Shown here: piece by piece, positions 62,701 through 64,000 of the stretch
How positions within the stretch are numbered: position 1 is the first letter of the stretch
How the letters are laid out: each line of letters begins with the position of its first letter
Source: Rhexocercosporidium sp. MPI-PUGE-AT-0058
Lineage: Eukaryota > Ascomycota > Leotiomycetes > Helotiales
DNA length: 64,000 bases
Reading direction: 5' to 3'
Assembly (NCBI GenBank): GCA_020746875.1
Contig: JAGTJL010000005.1
Coordinates: 1,922,001 to 1,986,000, forward strand
The notes under the pieces: model-generated
Databases searched by the model: none
What the model saw: the letters and a program-made list of their open reading frames with translations, nothing else
What the model was told of the DNA's origin: nothing
Program-made: the position numbers and the translations under genes

Positions 62701-63380
62701 GAAGCCGAAGTGAAGGGATGATGTCTGGATTCCGAGGGTAGTGGATGTACCTTGGTCCCAAAACCTTTGTAGGCCATGACATCTGAATTTCCAAACATGT
62801 AGCTGGCAAAGCATGAGACCTCTTCCCGGTATTCCCTGGCTGAGCGCTGTCCCGCGGTTTCATTGTAGCTTGTAGTCTTGTTGTGTTGTGTCCTTCTACT
62901 AAAAGCGCCAAAAGCCTGAGGAGTTGAAGGCTCTTGAATAATGACCGGCCGCGAATTCTGCGCCCCCACACTCATCTTCCTTGGGGAACTGATTGAACGA
63001 CGACCCTCTGTCCGTGATGGGTATGCCGGACCATTGCCAGAAGCTTGTCTGTCCAACGAGGGTGAGGGGGGTGGAGGAGCGTGACTGTCGAAAAGAAGAT
63101 ATGCGGAACCAGAGGACGGAGTAGCCTCCTGCATGATGATTACTCGCACATCGCGCACATCCAGATCAATATCCCCATTCACGTCTGCATCTCTGAGGGC
63201 GGCGGGCGCCAGGATTGTCGCCGAGGACAACTGGAAGACCTGGTCATGATGACACAGGGCATCGGGATCGGGAAAGAGGAGGTTGTAGGTAAATTGGTCT
63301 TCGAGGTGGGAATCGAGGGGTGTTCGGGGTGCGGATGTCGAAGGGCCTGCGCCAGAGAGCAACCTTCCTAGCAGCGACAT
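59751..63380 (-). CDS. Folliculin-interacting protein (FNIP / Lst4-like), DENN-type
   Basis: A single uninterrupted frame of 1209 residues starts at ATG 63380. The N-terminus (HLEDQFTYNLLFPDPDAL, then DVRDVRVIIMQEA, about 25-85) matches the FNIP N-terminal domain. YAVGVVVNWPQSTNF (about 335-349) and TIILSDNKLMARRLIFLLS (about 592-610) are further FNIP/Lst4 landmarks. Long Ser/Thr-rich linkers separate them, and a charged helical C-terminus (VLSALEEIVREVAESRRE) ends the protein. With folliculin (Lst7) it would act on Rag-type GTPases at the vacuole in amino-acid signalling to TORC1. The gene looks like conserved housekeeping sequence and marks the non-accessory end of the window. Confidence 0.83.
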   Translation of the reverse strand: MSLLGRLLSGAGPSTSAPRTPLDSHLEDQFTYNLLFPDPDALCHHDQVFQLSSATILAPAALRDADVNGDIDLDVRDVRVIIMQEATPSSGSAYLLFDSHAPPPPSPSLDRQASGNGPAYPSRTEGRRSISSPRKMSVGAQNSRPVIIQEPSTPQAFGAFSRRTQHNKTTSYNETAGQRSAREYREEVSCFASYMFGNSDVMAYKGFGTKVHPLPSESRHHPFTSASYAADGSLGRSSMRSSKLAQSFTSDTVPGPTSAGFTSTARAMERKKVLITRMFPVPLPNDDPKDAAQNTTPTQQSSNGATGYPFPKVAANGAHSAESRKPQPKQKRTPMYAVGVVVNWPQSTNFQAPSAPASRSSLRGSGSFTEQDSLPSSFNSGRRSGWTVLGHGFGVESMDSSFSSEPEDRIENITQHWDIIMRTMSHLQAVATASLLPMLKQADISSPEPRRESTHSRAPSASVSVSGKRVQEDIKPFKIPKTNAKMVQLTINCLSQVQRIHKEADAARQRIVTGLKAHQVVTGQGRWGIWREEARLVGKWAGGKDEGFFFFNLLTGFLGNHTEWLQALGPSWYRRRHHQQQRANKDDDISLPARTIILSDNKLMARRLIFLLSAFLPANQQVTQSRIHRPSTSASFGGYSQSPPNLPLLREESLRRRINKRGSVARGSHARTSSFPNPALSGLGPEIHHDRRTSDATSIKTANLPIPGSDLNSRKSSAATTSTATPITTMPHFSTRRPTRGTGPVPRPGSSGSLATDDLLRSLKRGDSTGHYSTVSTDSQGQNSRWGSMISGFWGSKRRDSTASTSIEPPSLEDLDIHDPHYKSGSPLKKGKLAEMVDEVTQAPVQKTKDQQEREMRESESGSASTAKPDDEEGEDVPEQIIHVAERVTDPSGAFESPVKTSINHDDGVIDIDVPLPDFLSFDTAVSSPSSSGYLSTPGLGNVMDGFENYSRSGPDVETTMNVGGWLPRYHPDFALQAIPVQSDILEEVKASMRAEPTPILASNTPLPEGSRPDRWVDISSAVIADTTNFTIKHIRYRRLIRQRDAPSTTPSIPHSFDSRYGNVYAPAQLTPSTEIYDGYIAEEFIEEPIISMDETLIEAVERIIAQSGRGSKTSSACSSRSASCQRGSRERSNSEPRIPEIPEHKLEVPRNECKKMVLSALEEIVREVAESRRERGDAEVDMERESFLREGVRSWLSNVETGEASHLN

Positions 63381-64000
63381 GCTGTGAAGACCCGGACGCC
63401 TCCCGCAAATGCGTCTGAACAGCTAGATTCCGGAGGAGATGCTAAAAGCGCGTCTGGCGGGCGTTGTGCAAACAAATGGCGGCCATGTCGCGCGAAAGAG
63501 GGGTGGGGAGTTTCTTTTGGGCTGTGGAGGCGAGAGGGGGCAAAGAAGGAGGAGGATGAGATGGGTCGCGACAAGTGAGAGCGATATGGGGTGGGTTGGT
63601 TTGTGTAGGATTCGTTGGATCGATTGGAGTTCCTGGAAGTAGCAAGTCAACAGGTGTGTGTTCTGTGTTTGTAGGGTGTTGGAGGAGCAGTGCAGTGAAG
63701 TGCAGTGCAGTGAAGTCGAAGTGAAGTCGAAGTGAAGTCGAAGAAGTAAAGTCGAAAAGTGGCGGAGGTGGTAGTGGTGGTGGTGTGGTGGTGTTGAGGG
63801 AAGAAGTCAAAGTAAACGTCAAGTCGAATCAAAGTCTAGGCAAGGCAAGGCACGGTCGGTCGGTCTAGGAAGGAAGTACCCAAGTACCATGTACAATCTA
63901 GCGGTGGGTGGATGAAGCTCGGGCGGGTTATGGCTCAGGGCAGGCAGGCAGGCAGTGAGTGTGGACTTGGACCTGGAAAGGGTTTAGCTCCGTCTACACC
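63381..64000. other. FNIP upstream region with simple repeats
   Basis: It contains 'gtgaagtcgaagtgaagtcgaag' type direct repeats (about 63690-63755) and a 'ggtggtagtggtggtggtg' run (about 63766-63790). No gene is supported before the window ends. Confidence 0.5.

Noticed and set aside
61913..62971. 352-residue frame overlapping the FNIP gene
   Set aside because: It is an alternative frame of the 1209-residue FNIP reading frame, with low-complexity composition and no domain.
1..64000. Telomere repeats, rRNA or tRNA genes
   Set aside because: I saw no TTAGGG arrays, no rRNA-like blocks and no convincing tRNA cloverleaf, although the AT-rich left side might suggest a subtelomere.

Overview
The window reads as nuclear DNA of a filamentous ascomycete (Pezizomycotina). 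The evidence is short GT-AG introns with CTRAY branch sites, a CFEM-domain PTH11-type receptor, a combined C2H2 plus Zn2Cys6 regulator, and very AT-rich, TA-rich blocks in which retroelement copies differ almost only by C-to-T and G-to-A changes. That last pattern is the mark of repeat-induced point mutation (RIP). The genome is bipartite here: about 1-15.3 kb and 19.5-40.2 kb are RIP-degraded transposon graveyard, and 15.3-19.5 kb and 40.5-64 kb are normal gene-bearing sequence.

AT-rich blocks. Two copies (A, 7292-14009; B, 21521-28245) of one Ty3/gypsy family lie on the minus strand, each with LTRs and a perfect 5-bp target duplication (ATAAG, ATAAA). A larger Ty3/gypsy element C (20224-35557, plus strand, 142-bp LTRs, target duplication GTGAA) contains copy B and sits inside the terminal inverted repeat of a small DNA transposon (19482-35608), a three-level nest. 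C carries a long RIP-damaged reading frame after pol that I do not recognise. Other relics are a TIR element and its deletion derivative (844-3330, 4925-5384), a Gag fragment (36.6-37.5 kb), an inverted pair of LTR-like units (38.1-38.7 kb) and a dead piggyBac-type transposase (38.9-40.0 kb).

Gene island at 15.3-19.5 kb. It holds two intact minus-strand genes: a secreted Asp-box (sialidase-like) beta-propeller protein, and an alpha/beta-hydrolase of the phospholipase/carboxylesterase family.

Right arm (40.8-63.4 kb). Six neighbouring genes look like a catabolic cluster: PRISE-type SDR reductase (-), FAD-dependent phenol-hydroxylase-like monooxygenase (-), cytochrome P450 (+), C2H2/Zn2Cys6 regulator (-), fumarylacetoacetate-hydrolase-family enzyme (-) and an extradiol-type ring-cleavage dioxygenase (+). 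Hydroxylation, extradiol cleavage and FAH-family processing would together form a meta-cleavage route for an aromatic compound, which is uncommon in fungi; this is inference from families and order. A CFEM/PTH11-like seven-helix receptor (+) and a folliculin-interacting protein (Lst4/FNIP-like, -) follow and look like ordinary chromosome. Exon boundaries were worked out by hand from reading frame, splice consensus and expected family motifs.
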